Below are positions 19,298 through 26,748 of a stretch of DNA of 26,984 nt, in pieces. A program made the position numbers and the translations under genes. The number at the start of each line of letters is the position of its first letter. The first letter of the stretch is position 1. The stretch lies in the NCBI GenBank assembly GCA_045807325.1, contig JBJMHP010000200.1, forward strand, positions 1-26,984, given 5' to 3'. Below the pieces are notes generated by a model. It searched no databases and was not told the origin of the DNA. It saw only the letters and a program-made list of their open reading frames with translations. Origin of the DNA: CALGFH01 sp045807325. Lineage in GTDB: Bacteria; Actinomycetota; CALGFH01.

Positions 19298-20930
19298 CGG
19301 AGCCCTCCTCCTCGTGGAGCCGGCCGACGAAGCGCTCCCGCAGCAGCCGCTTGGAGAACTTGCCGGTGGCGGTCATGGGGATCTCGTCGACGAACTCGAC
19401 CCGCTCGGGCAGCCACCACTTGGGGAACTTGTCGGCCACCGAGGCCACCACCTCGGCCTCGCCGACCTCCGAGCCGGGCTTGCGGACGACCACGGCCAGG
19501 GGGCGCTCGCCCCACTTCTCGTCGGGGACGGCGATGACCGCCGCCTGGGCGACCTCGGGGTGGCCCATCAGGGCGTTCTCCAGCTCGACGCTGGAGATCC
19601 ACTCGCCGCCGGACTTGACCAGGTCCTTGGTCCGGTCGATCACGTGCAGGTAGCCGTCGTGGTCGAGGGTGGCCACGTCGCCGGTGTGGTACCAGCCGTC
19701 CACGAAGGTCTGGGCCGAGCGCTCGTCGTCCAGGTACTCCGAGGCGATGGTGGGGCCGCGCAGCTGGAGCTCGCCCATGGACTTGCCGTCGGCCGGGACC
19801 TGGCCGCCGTCGCCGTCCACCACCCGCTGCTCCAGCCCGGGCACCAGCAGGCCCTGCTTGGCCTTGTAGCCGTAGCGGGCCTCGACCGGCAGGTCGTCCA
19901 TGGTCGACTTGAGCCGTGAGAAGTGGGTCACCGGGGTGGCCTCGGTCATGCCGTAGGCGTGGACGAACTGGATCCCGTGGCGCTCCTCGTAGGCCCGGAT
20001 CATCGACACCGGGGCCGCCGACCCGCCGCACAGGATCCGCTCCAGCGAGCCCAGGCCGCCGCCGTCGGCCTCCAGCAGCTGGAGGATGCCGAGCCAGACC
20101 GTCGGCACCCCGGCCGACACGGTCACGCCCTCGGTCCGGATGAGGCGTAGGTAGTCGGCCGGGGTCGGGGCCGGGCCGCCGTACACCTGGCCGGCCCCGT
20201 ACCAGGTGGCCGCGAACGGCATCCCCCAGGCGTTGACGTGGAACATGGGCACGATCGGCAGGAGCACGTCCCGCTCGGAGATGGCGGCCGTATCGACCGA
20301 GCCGAGCATCAGCGAGTGGAGGTACAGGGCCCGGTGGGAGTAGGCGACGCCCTTGGGGTGGCCGGTGGTGGCCGAGGTGTAGCAGATGCCGGCCGTCTGC
20401 CACTCGTCCAGCTCCGGCCAGTCGGCCGGCGGGGCCGAGCGCTCGACCAGGTCCTCGTAGCCGTGCTCGGAGCCGAAGCCGAGCGACGGCCACTCCCCGT
20501 CGTCGGCGTCCAGCACCAGCACATGGCGCACGGTGTCCAGGTTGGGCAGCACCGGGCCGATGGTCTGGGCCAGCTCGGCGTCGCAGACCAGCACCTTGTC
20601 GCGGGCGTGGTTGACGATGTAGGCGAGCTGGTCGCCGCCCAGGCGGATGTTGAGGGTGTGGTAGCTGGCCCCCATCAGGGCGGCCGCGAAGTACACCTCC
20701 AGGTGCCGGTCGTGGTTCCAGCAGAAGGTGGCCACCCGGTCGCCGGGCCCGACGCCGAGCTCGCGCAGGCCGCCGGCCAGCCGGGCCACCCGGTCGGCCC
20801 AGTGGCCGTAGGTGGTCCGCCGCACCTCCCCGCCCGATCGCTCCGGCCGCCTGGTCACCAGCTGCCGGTCCGGGAACAGGGTCCTGGCCCGCTGGTAGAT
20901 GCTGTGGACGGTGAGCGGGTAGTCCATCAT
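19287..20930 (-). CDS. AMP-dependent fatty acyl-CoA ligase
   Basis: ANL-superfamily enzyme activating a carboxylic acid, probably a medium/long fatty acid, to its CoA thioester. 547 residues. The P-loop is YTSATTGHPKGVAYSH (about 183-198), with Ala where Gly is commonest. PMFHVNAWGMPFA, HAYGMTEATPV, the hinge WYHTGDVATLDHDGYLHVID with RTKDLVKSGGEWIS, and the catalytic-lysine segment MTATGKFSKRLLRERF follow. The ATG at 20930 has GGAGG (20940-20936) 5 bases upstream; a second ATG follows at once. It overlaps the downstream methyltransferase gene, so the two are a coupled pair. Confidence 0.95.
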   Translation of the reverse strand: MMDYPLTVHSIYQRARTLFPDRQLVTRRPERSGGEVRRTTYGHWADRVARLAGGLRELGVGPGDRVATFCWNHDRHLEVYFAAALMGASYHTLNIRLGGDQLAYIVNHARDKVLVCDAELAQTIGPVLPNLDTVRHVLVLDADDGEWPSLGFGSEHGYEDLVERSAPPADWPELDEWQTAGICYTSATTGHPKGVAYSHRALYLHSLMLGSVDTAAISERDVLLPIVPMFHVNAWGMPFAATWYGAGQVYGGPAPTPADYLRLIRTEGVTVSAGVPTVWLGILQLLEADGGGLGSLERILCGGSAAPVSMIRAYEERHGIQFVHAYGMTEATPVTHFSRLKSTMDDLPVEARYGYKAKQGLLVPGLEQRVVDGDGGQVPADGKSMGELQLRGPTIASEYLDDERSAQTFVDGWYHTGDVATLDHDGYLHVIDRTKDLVKSGGEWISSVELENALMGHPEVAQAAVIAVPDEKWGERPLAVVVRKPGSEVGEAEVVASVADKFPKWWLPERVEFVDEIPMTATGKFSKRLLRERFVGRLHEEEGSDER

Positions 20931-20965
20931 GCGGACCTCCTCACTACTGGCGGCTGTCCAGATGC

Positions 20966-20971
20966 TACCGT
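20966..20971 (+). promoter_or_regulatory. Possible -10 box for the phosphatase-rpiA pair
   Basis: TACCGT (TANNNT) lies in the 61-base divergent gap between the acyl-CoA ligase and phosphatase genes, 20 bases before the GTG at 20992. No clear -35 box. Confidence 0.3.
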
Positions 20972-20991
20972 CCCAGCCGGGAGGCGACGCG

Positions 20992-21657
20992 GTGGAGATG
21001 TACCTGGTCAGGCACGGCGAGACCGAGTGGTCGCGGGCGCGGCGGCACACCGGCCGCACCGACGTGCCGCTGAACGAGGTCGGCGAGGCCGAGGCCAAGG
21101 CGCTCGGGCAGCACCTGCGCGGCCTGGAGGTCGACCGGGTCCTGTCGAGCCCCCTGATCCGGGCGGTGACCACGGCCAGGCTGGCCGGGTTCGGCGACCG
21201 GCTGGAGACCACCGACGCCCTGCTGGAGTTCGACTACGGCGACTACGAGGGCCTGACCACCCCGGCGATCCGCGCCTCCCGGCCCGGGTGGGACCTGTTC
21301 CGCGACGGCTGCCCCGGGGGCGAGACGGTCGAGGCCGCCGCCGCCCGAGCCCGGGGCCTGCTGGCCGAGCTGACGGCCGCCGACGACGGCCGGGCCCTGC
21401 TGTTCTCCCACGGCCACCAGCTGCGCATCCTGGCCGCCTGCCACCTGGGCCTGCCCCCCGGGACGGCCAGGCACCTGTTCCTGGGCACGGCCAGCCTGTC
21501 GGTCGTCGGCACCGAGCACGAGTGGCCGGCCATCCTGCTCTGGAACGAGCAGGAGGGCTCCGGCGCCCACCTGGCCGAGACCGGCACCACCGGCTGGCGC
21601 GGCGTCCCCCGGTCGTCCCGCCGGCGGCCGGGCGGCCCCGAAGCGGACCAGGGATGA
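20992..21657 (+). CDS. Histidine phosphatase family protein (phosphoglycerate-mutase-like)
   Basis: 221 residues. The phospho-accepting motif is YLVRHGETEW near the N-terminus (His about residue 9), with a second active-site His in LLFSHGHQLRIL and LEFDYGDYEGL between. It has the short-branch layout of broad-specificity phosphatases (PhoE/CobC/GpmB-like) rather than the longer dPGM. Substrate unknown. GTG at 20992 is chosen because GGGAGG (20979-20984) is 7 bases away; ATG at 20998 is the alternative. The C-terminal ~35 residues are polar and probably disordered. It overlaps rpiA as ATGA, suggesting a sugar-phosphate context. Confidence 0.92.
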   Translation: MEMYLVRHGETEWSRARRHTGRTDVPLNEVGEAEAKALGQHLRGLEVDRVLSSPLIRAVTTARLAGFGDRLETTDALLEFDYGDYEGLTTPAIRASRPGWDLFRDGCPGGETVEAAAARARGLLAELTAADDGRALLFSHGHQLRILAACHLGLPPGTARHLFLGTASLSVVGTEHEWPAILLWNEQEGSGAHLAETGTTGWRGVPRSSRRRPGGPEADQG

Positions 21658-22394
21658 CCGGGCTCCTCGACGACCCGGCGCGGGCCGCGGCCGTCGCCGC
21701 CGCCCGCCCCCTGATCGAGCCAGGCATGACCGTCGGCCTCGGCTCCGGGCGGGCCGTGTTCGCCCTGATCGACGCGCTCGCCGCCACCTGGGCGTCGCCC
21801 CGGCCGCTGCGGGCGGTCGTCGCCTCCTCCAGGACCGAGGCCAGGGCGAGGGCGGCCGGCATCGACCTGGTCGGCCTGGACGACGACCGCGTCCTCGACC
21901 TGGCCGTCGACGGCGCCGACGAGGTCGACCCGGCGCTGCGGCTGCTCAAGGGGGGCGGCGGGGCCCTGCTGCGCGAGAAGCTGGTCCTGGCCGCGGCCCG
22001 CCGGGTGGTGATCCTCGCCGAGGCCCCCAAGCTGGTCGACCGCCTCGGCGCCAGCAGGGCCCTGCCGGTGGAGGTCGTCCGGTTCGCCTGGCCGACCACC
22101 CGCCGGCGCCTCCTGGAGCTGGTCCCGGAGGCCAGCCTGCGCCGCGGCCCCGGTGGCGGCCCGGTGGTCACCGACGAGGGCCATCACCTGCTCGACTGCG
22201 CCGTCCCCGACGGCGACCCGGAGGCCCTGGCCGTCGCCCTCAAGGCGACCCTGGGCGTGGTCGAGCACGGCCTGTTCGTCGACCAGGCCGACCAGGTGCT
22301 GCTCGGCCGGCCGGACGGGACCGTGGAGGAGCTGTCCCGGCCGGGCGCAGCAGGTAGATCCGCGGGTGATGGCCCTTCTGATAGACGCGGGTGA
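21654..22394 (+). CDS. rpiA: Ribose-5-phosphate isomerase A
   Basis: Interconverts ribose 5-phosphate and ribulose 5-phosphate in the pentose phosphate pathway, feeding PRPP and thus purines. 246 residues. The phosphate loop is VGLGSGRAVFALI (about 27-39). The catalytic region is VDGADEVDPALRLLKGGGGA (D86, D89, K99 and E108 by position). The loop has Arg-Ala where many RpiA have Ser-Thr. The usual end of the family is near VLLGRPDGTVEEL; the last ~18 residues (Gly/Ser/Arg-rich) are extra and lie in a 155-base overlap with the convergent RNA methyltransferase gene. The ATG at 21654 overlaps the phosphatase TGA. Confidence 0.95.
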   Translation: MTGLLDDPARAAAVAAARPLIEPGMTVGLGSGRAVFALIDALAATWASPRPLRAVVASSRTEARARAAGIDLVGLDDDRVLDLAVDGADEVDPALRLLKGGGGALLREKLVLAAARRVVILAEAPKLVDRLGASRALPVEVVRFAWPTTRRRLLELVPEASLRRGPGGGPVVTDEGHHLLDCAVPDGDPEALAVALKATLGVVEHGLFVDQADQVLLGRPDGTVEELSRPGAAGRSAGDGPSDRRG

Positions 22395-23400
22395 CGCCCT
22401 CGGGCGTCCACAGACCCCGGGCCTGGTCCAGGCAGCGCTCCATCAGGCGGATCTCGTGGGTGAGCACGGCCAGGCGGGCGCCGGGGGCGGCGGCCCGGTG
22501 GGCCCGCTCCAGCAGGGTGGCGTGCAGGGCCTGGTTGCCCGCGTGGTCGCCGACCAGGGTGCCCCACGGCGGGTCGGCCAGGAGCACGTCGTAGGGGCCG
22601 CCGGCCAGCCAGGCGTCGTCGGCGACGTCGGCCTGCACCAGCTCGGCCCGGTCGGTGAGGCCGGCCGCGGCCAGGTTGGCCCGGCAGTCCTCCAGCACGG
22701 CCCGGTCCCGGTCGACCCCGACGGCCAGCCGGGCCGGCCCGGTCAGGAGCCGCTCCACCAGCAGCGTCCCCGAGCCGCACATCAGGTTGGCGACCCGGTC
22801 GGCGGGCCGCGGCCGGGTCAGGCGGGCCATGGCGGCGGCGATGGTGGCGTTGGCGGCCCCGGGGAGGTGGCGGACCCGCCAGGGACGGTCCGACAGCGGC
22901 CGGGTGGACAGCCGGACCAGCACGTCCCACCCGTCGGCCCGTTCGACGGCCCGGCGGAACCGGAGCACCAGGTCGCCGTCGTCCTGGTCGTGGCGCAGTC
23001 CGGTGGAGGCGGCCAGCGCCTCGGCGAGCCGCCGGAAGCCGCTGGAGGTGGCGCCGGCGGCGTCGAACCGGAACGACGAAGGTTGTGGCGCCGGGCCCAG
23101 CTCCCGGACCGCCTGGACGGTCCGGACGATCTCCGGCAGGTACTCGCCGCTGGTCAGCGAGCGTGGCCTGGGCACGCCGAAGCTGAGGACGGCGAAGGCG
23201 GCCACGACGGTCCGTAGCTCACCCAGCCGCTCCCAGGGGCCGCGCAGCTCAAAGCGCAGCGAGTCCGAGCGGCCGGGGACCGGGCGCAGCCGCTCCGCCC
23301 CTCCGAGGCGCTCGCGGACCTCGGCCTCCACCACCTCGCCCAGGCCGGCAAGGAACAGCAGCTCCATCGGGTGCGCGGGGCCGCTCCGGCGCCCGGCCAT
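22240..23400 (-). CDS. UPF0020/THUMP-type RNA N2-guanine methyltransferase-like protein
   Basis: 386 residues. The C-terminal SAM domain has NLMCGSGTLLVERL (about 205-218), VGVDRDRAVLEDCRANL, and the N-methyltransferase motif LLADPPWGT (about 273-281). This resembles RlmL/Trm14-type enzymes that modify rRNA or tRNA guanines. The N-terminal half (about 12-180) is THUMP/ferredoxin-like in layout but poorly conserved. The fold usually ends near HPRIYLLRP; about 33 Pro/Arg/Gly residues follow, read from the strand opposite rpiA. The start is ATG 23400 or 23367; neither has a good SD. Target RNA unknown. Confidence 0.85.
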   Translation of the reverse strand: MAGRRSGPAHPMELLFLAGLGEVVEAEVRERLGGAERLRPVPGRSDSLRFELRGPWERLGELRTVVAAFAVLSFGVPRPRSLTSGEYLPEIVRTVQAVRELGPAPQPSSFRFDAAGATSSGFRRLAEALAASTGLRHDQDDGDLVLRFRRAVERADGWDVLVRLSTRPLSDRPWRVRHLPGAANATIAAAMARLTRPRPADRVANLMCGSGTLLVERLLTGPARLAVGVDRDRAVLEDCRANLAAAGLTDRAELVQADVADDAWLAGGPYDVLLADPPWGTLVGDHAGNQALHATLLERAHRAAAPGARLAVLTHEIRLMERCLDQARGLWTPEGVTRVYQKGHHPRIYLLRPAGTAPPRSRPAGRAAPGRPGRRTGRARPRPGSP

Positions 23401-23419
23401 CGTCCTGGCTGGTGCGCGG

Positions 23420-23644
23420 CTAGGGCTCGTCGGTCGCCTGCTCGCGTTCGCGGGCCCGCTGCTCGGCGCGGGCGTGGACCCGGGTCATGATGCGGGTGCC
23501 GGGGATGGCGGCCAGCAGCAGGGCGGCCGGCCCCCACAGGTAGGTGGGCAGGGGGGAGGTGACGAGCATGGCCACCAGCAGCGAGCCCAGCATGAGCAGG
23601 AGGTCGCGGGGGCTGTGCACCGCCTCACGCAGCAGGTCGCCCAT
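23420..23644 (-). CDS. Small two-helix membrane protein, unknown function
   Basis: 74 residues from ATG 23644. Two hydrophobic helices (about 16-30 LLLMLGSLLVAMLVTS and 33-48 PTYLWGPAALLLAAIPG) are followed by a basic, polar tail (RVHARAEQRAREREQATDEP). No family recognised. The frame is open further upstream (LRQRREAVAAARRAAPPP), and a CTG at 23710 overlaps the fabF stop as CTGA, so the real start may be there by coupling. No SD precedes either candidate. It is 19 bases upstream of the methyltransferase start. Confidence 0.55.
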   Translation of the reverse strand: MGDLLREAVHSPRDLLLMLGSLLVAMLVTSPLPTYLWGPAALLLAAIPGTRIMTRVHARAEQRAREREQATDEP

Positions 23645-23706
23645 GGGGACCGCGACCGGCGGCGGGGCGGCCCGCCTGGCCGCGGCGACGGCCTCGCGGC
23701 GCTGCC

Positions 23707-24942
23707 TCAGGAGCTGAAGCGGCGAAGGACGACGGCCCCATTGTGGCCGCCCAGCCCCATGGAGCTCGAGATGGCCACGTCGAAGCGGGCCTCCCGGCTC
23801 TTCAGGGGTACGTAGTCGAGGTCGCATGCTGGGTCCGGGTCCTCGAGGTTGATGGTCGGGGGCAGGACCTGGTCGCGCAGGGCGAGCGCGCTGGCGATCG
23901 CCTCGAGGGCGCCGGCCGCGCCGAACAGGTGGCCGGTCATGGACTTGGTCGATGAGACGGCCAGGTCGTCGGCGTGGGCGCCGAACGCCTGCCGGATGGC
24001 CTGGGTCTCGGCCGGGTCGCCGAGCGGGGTGCCGGTGCCATGGGCGTTGACGTAGCCGACCTCCTCGGGCCGGACCTTGGCCGAGGCCAGCGCGTCGGTG
24101 AGCATGTGGATGACCCCGCGGCTGGCCGGGTGCGGGGTGGCCACGTGGTAGGCGTCGTTGGAGGCGCCGTACCCGGCCACCTCGGCGTACACCTTGGCCC
24201 CGCGGGCCCGGGCCGAGGCCTCGGACTCGAGCAGGACCACGGCCGCGCCCTCGGCGATCACGAAGCCGGCCCGGGCCCGGTCGAACGGGCGCGAGGCCGC
24301 CGGCGGGTCGTCGTTGCCCGGGGCCAGGGCCTGCATCTGGCAGAACCCGGCCAGGACCAGCGGGGTGATGCAGGCCTCGGTGCCGCCGGCCAGGATCACG
24401 TCGGCCCGGCCCTGGCGGATCAGCTCGGCCGCCTCACCGATGGCGTGCGAGCCGGTGGCGCAGGCCGACACGACCGCGAAGTTGAGGCCGACCACGCCCA
24501 GCTTGGTGGCGATGTAGCTGGTGGCCGTGTCGACCAGGCAGTTGGGCAGGAAGGTGGCCGAGACCCGGCCCGGCCCCTTCTCCAGCAGGACACGCTGCTG
24601 CTCCTCGACGATCCCGATGCCGCCGATGGCCGAGCCGACGACCACCCCGGTGCGTTCCGGGTCGAGCTTGTCGATGCCGGAGTCGGCCACCGCCTCGTCG
24701 GCGGCGGCCACGGCGAACAGCACCCCGCGGTCCATCCGCCGGGCGTCCTTGCGGGAGGCCACCGACTCGGGGTCGAAGCCGCCGACCTCGCCGGCGATGC
24801 GGACCGGGTAGTCCGAGGGGTCGAAGGCGGCGATCGTGTCGATCCCGCTGCGCCCGGCCAGCATCGCCTCCCAGGTGGAGGGGGCGTCCAGCCCGAGCGG
24901 GTTGACGGTGCCGATGCCGGTGATGAGCGCGCGCTGTTCCAT
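23707..24942 (-). CDS. fabF: Beta-ketoacyl-ACP synthase II (FabF/KAS II)
   Basis: Condenses malonyl-ACP with an acyl chain in fatty acid elongation. 411 residues, standard length. The Cys-His-His set is complete: C161 in VVSACATGSH, H301 in VNAHGTGTPLGD, and K333/H338 in STKSMTGHLFGAAG. The end SSSMGLGGHNGAVVLRRF is canonical. The ATG at 24942 lacks an SD and lies within a perfect 7-bp inverted repeat; two TANNNT boxes lie 9-20 bases upstream. No acpP, fabD or fabH is adjacent, so this is a stand-alone KAS, perhaps one of several. Confidence 0.97.
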   Translation of the reverse strand: MEQRALITGIGTVNPLGLDAPSTWEAMLAGRSGIDTIAAFDPSDYPVRIAGEVGGFDPESVASRKDARRMDRGVLFAVAAADEAVADSGIDKLDPERTGVVVGSAIGGIGIVEEQQRVLLEKGPGRVSATFLPNCLVDTATSYIATKLGVVGLNFAVVSACATGSHAIGEAAELIRQGRADVILAGGTEACITPLVLAGFCQMQALAPGNDDPPAASRPFDRARAGFVIAEGAAVVLLESEASARARGAKVYAEVAGYGASNDAYHVATPHPASRGVIHMLTDALASAKVRPEEVGYVNAHGTGTPLGDPAETQAIRQAFGAHADDLAVSSTKSMTGHLFGAAGALEAIASALALRDQVLPPTINLEDPDPACDLDYVPLKSREARFDVAISSSMGLGGHNGAVVLRRFSS

Positions 24943-24950
24943 GTGGAACA
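24935..24950. repeat. Inverted repeat covering the fabF start codon
   Basis: TGTTCCA-TG-TGGAACA on the plus strand: 7-bp perfect arms (24935-24941, 24944-24950) around 2 bases. The fabF ATG (24942-24940) is inside it. It could be a repressor site over a start-proximal promoter, or chance; a 2-base loop is too tight for a full RNA hairpin but inner pairs can open. Confidence 0.45.
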
Positions 24951-24951
24951 G

Positions 24952-24962
24952 AGCGTAGCCTA
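24952..24962 (-). promoter_or_regulatory. Possible -10 boxes for fabF
   Basis: On the minus strand TAGGCT (24962-24957) overlaps TACGCT (24957-24952). The latter ends 9 bases before the fabF ATG, close to leaderless spacing, and there is no SD. The TAG of the upstream acidic gene is part of the first box. Confidence 0.35.
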
Positions 24963-25148
24963 CGCGGGCGGCTCCTCGCCTTCTTCCAGTTCGTCCCTGG
25001 CCGCGAACAGGGCCAGGTCGGGGTCGAGCCCCAGCTCCAGCCCCTCCTCGGCCACCAGCTCGTCCTCCACGCTGTCGGCCATCTCATGGGGGTCGAGGTC
25101 CTCGGGCAACTGCTCGACAAGCTCCTGCTCGTAGTCCTGCTCGCTCAC
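24960..25148 (-). CDS. Very acidic small protein, unknown function
   Basis: 62 residues from GTG 25148, with AAGGAG 8 bases upstream. 24 residues are Asp/Glu against one Arg, so it is strongly negative. No transmembrane segment, signal or Cys; no acyl-carrier DSL motif. It begins VSEQDYEQELVEQLPEDLDP and ends RDELEEGEEPPA. The good SD, the GTG 29 bases after the kinase stop and the native codon use support a real gene. It could be a small regulatory or intrinsically disordered protein; no function is claimed. Confidence 0.65.
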   Translation of the reverse strand: MSEQDYEQELVEQLPEDLDPHEMADSVEDELVAEEGLELGLDPDLALFAARDELEEGEEPPA

Positions 25149-25177
25149 TTGGATTGCTCCTTGTCGGTCTGGGGCGG

Positions 25178-26611
25178 TCAACGGTATCCCAGGCGGCTGG
25201 CCAGGTCCTCGTGCACGGCCCTGGCGGCCCGCTGGGCCTGGACGGCGCCGGGGCGGGGCTCGACCACGCGGACGGTGGCCGGGTCGGTGGTCTGGCCGAG
25301 GGCGAGCAGGGCCGCCCCCCTGGCCGAGGCCTCGGGCTCGTCGACCACCCGGACCGGGCGGCCGAGCACGTCGGCCAGGGTCTGCTGCCACCAGGGGGAG
25401 GCGATGATGGCGCCGCCGGAGGCGACCACCTCCGGCGGCCGGGGCAGGGTGGAGGCCAGGGCCTCGTAGCCGGCGGCCAGCCGGTAGCACACCGACTCCA
25501 GGGTGGCGGCCAGGATCTCTGTGGCGGTGGTGGCCAGCGAGAGGCCGGCGATCGCCCCCGACCCGGCGGCCAGGTCGAGCGGCGGCCGGGAGCCGGCGTG
25601 GTACGGCATGACCACCGCCCCCCGCGACCCGGGCGGGACCGTGGCCAGCTCCTCCTCGACCGACCCCTCGGCCGGCAGGGCGGTCACCTGCCGCAGCCAG
25701 GCGTACAGGTTGCCGCCTCCCGAGAAGGCGGCCCCGCTGACCACGTCACGGTCGTCGACCAGGTACCGCCAGAGCTCCCGGTGCACCGGGCCGGCCTGCT
25801 CGGCCGGCTCGACGACGCGGATGGCCGCCGAGGTGCCGATGTTGATGGCCACCCGGTCGGGGGCGACGCAGCCGGCGCCCACGTTGGAGGCGGCCCCGTC
25901 GCCGGTCGCCGGGTGCCAGGTGGCCGCGGCCAGGGCCGGCCACCGCCGCGCCCCCTCCGGCCCCAGCCGGCCCGTCCAGCCGGCGCCGGCCACCGCCGGC
26001 AGGGCCCGCTCGTCCACCCCGGCCAGCTCCAGCGCCTGGGCGTCCCAGGCCGCCGTGGCCAGGTGGAGCAGGCCGGTCCCCGAGGCCATGGACGGCGAGG
26101 CGCTGGGGTCGCCGAGCAGCGCCCCGGTCGCGTACTCGGCCAGCCCCAGGTAGCGGGCCGGGGCGGGGGAGAGCTCCCTGGCCAGCCAGGGCAGCTTCAC
26201 CGTCCAGTACAGCGTGTGCGGCCGGGCCCCGGTGGCGGCCTGCAGCCGGTCCATGTCACCCCGGGACCGCAGCTCGCCCACCAGCGGCGCCGCCCGGGTG
26301 TCGGCCCAGGTGAGCGCCCCCGTCAGCCGCCGCCCGTCGCGGTCAAGGGCGATCACCGAATGCCAGGCACACGAGGTGGCCACGTCCTGGACCCCGTCCA
26401 GGTCCCCCCGGCCGTTCAACTCGTCGAGGCACTCGCCGATGGCCGCGACCACCCCGTCGGGGTCGAGCTCGGCCTTGCCCTCGTCGGTGATGTCCAGCTG
26501 GGTCGGCCGCCGAGCCAGCATGTCGGGTAGCGGCGCCCCGCGGTCGTCGAACACCAGCGCCCGCACCGACGAGGTCCCGAGGTCGAGCGCCAACACCCGC
26601 CGGTCCGCCAC
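25178..26611 (-). CDS. FGGY-family carbohydrate kinase (gluconokinase/xylulokinase-like)
   Basis: ATP-dependent sugar kinase of 477 residues with two actin-like domains. The N-terminal phosphate loop is LALDLGTSSVRALVFDD (about 7-23), followed by SCAWHSVIALDRDGR and LTWADTRAA. The second domain has INIGTSAAIRVV (adenosine/phosphate) and VVASGGAIIASPWWQQTLADVLGRPV near the C-terminus (the FGGY second signature region). The SCxWHS and TWADTR segments favour the gluconokinase-like branch. The start is GTG at 26611, preceded closely by GGAGGAGG. It is first in a minus-strand group with the acidic protein and fabF. Confidence 0.92.
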   Translation of the reverse strand: MADRRVLALDLGTSSVRALVFDDRGAPLPDMLARRPTQLDITDEGKAELDPDGVVAAIGECLDELNGRGDLDGVQDVATSCAWHSVIALDRDGRRLTGALTWADTRAAPLVGELRSRGDMDRLQAATGARPHTLYWTVKLPWLARELSPAPARYLGLAEYATGALLGDPSASPSMASGTGLLHLATAAWDAQALELAGVDERALPAVAGAGWTGRLGPEGARRWPALAAATWHPATGDGAASNVGAGCVAPDRVAINIGTSAAIRVVEPAEQAGPVHRELWRYLVDDRDVVSGAAFSGGGNLYAWLRQVTALPAEGSVEEELATVPPGSRGAVVMPYHAGSRPPLDLAAGSGAIAGLSLATTATEILAATLESVCYRLAAGYEALASTLPRPPEVVASGGAIIASPWWQQTLADVLGRPVRVVDEPEASARGAALLALGQTTDPATVRVVEPRPGAVQAQRAARAVHEDLASRLGYR

Positions 26612-26706
26612 GCCACCTCCTCCAGCCTCGGCCGTCCCCCCCTGATACCCATACCTTCCGGTCTCTACCGCCCCCGGGCGTCCCCCTCCCGGTCCTGCCG
26701 GCGCGC

Positions 26707-26712
26707 TATGGT
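26707..26712 (+). promoter_or_regulatory. Possible -10 box for the last gene
   Basis: TATGGT (4 of 6 TATAAT) lies in the 137-base divergent gap between the FGGY kinase and the last gene, 36 bases before the ATG at 26749. No clear -35 box. Otherwise I see nothing in the gap except a GC-rich run. Confidence 0.35.
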
Positions 26713-26748
26713 AGGTCGCGTTCGGCCGTCAACGGTGGAACGGCGGAG

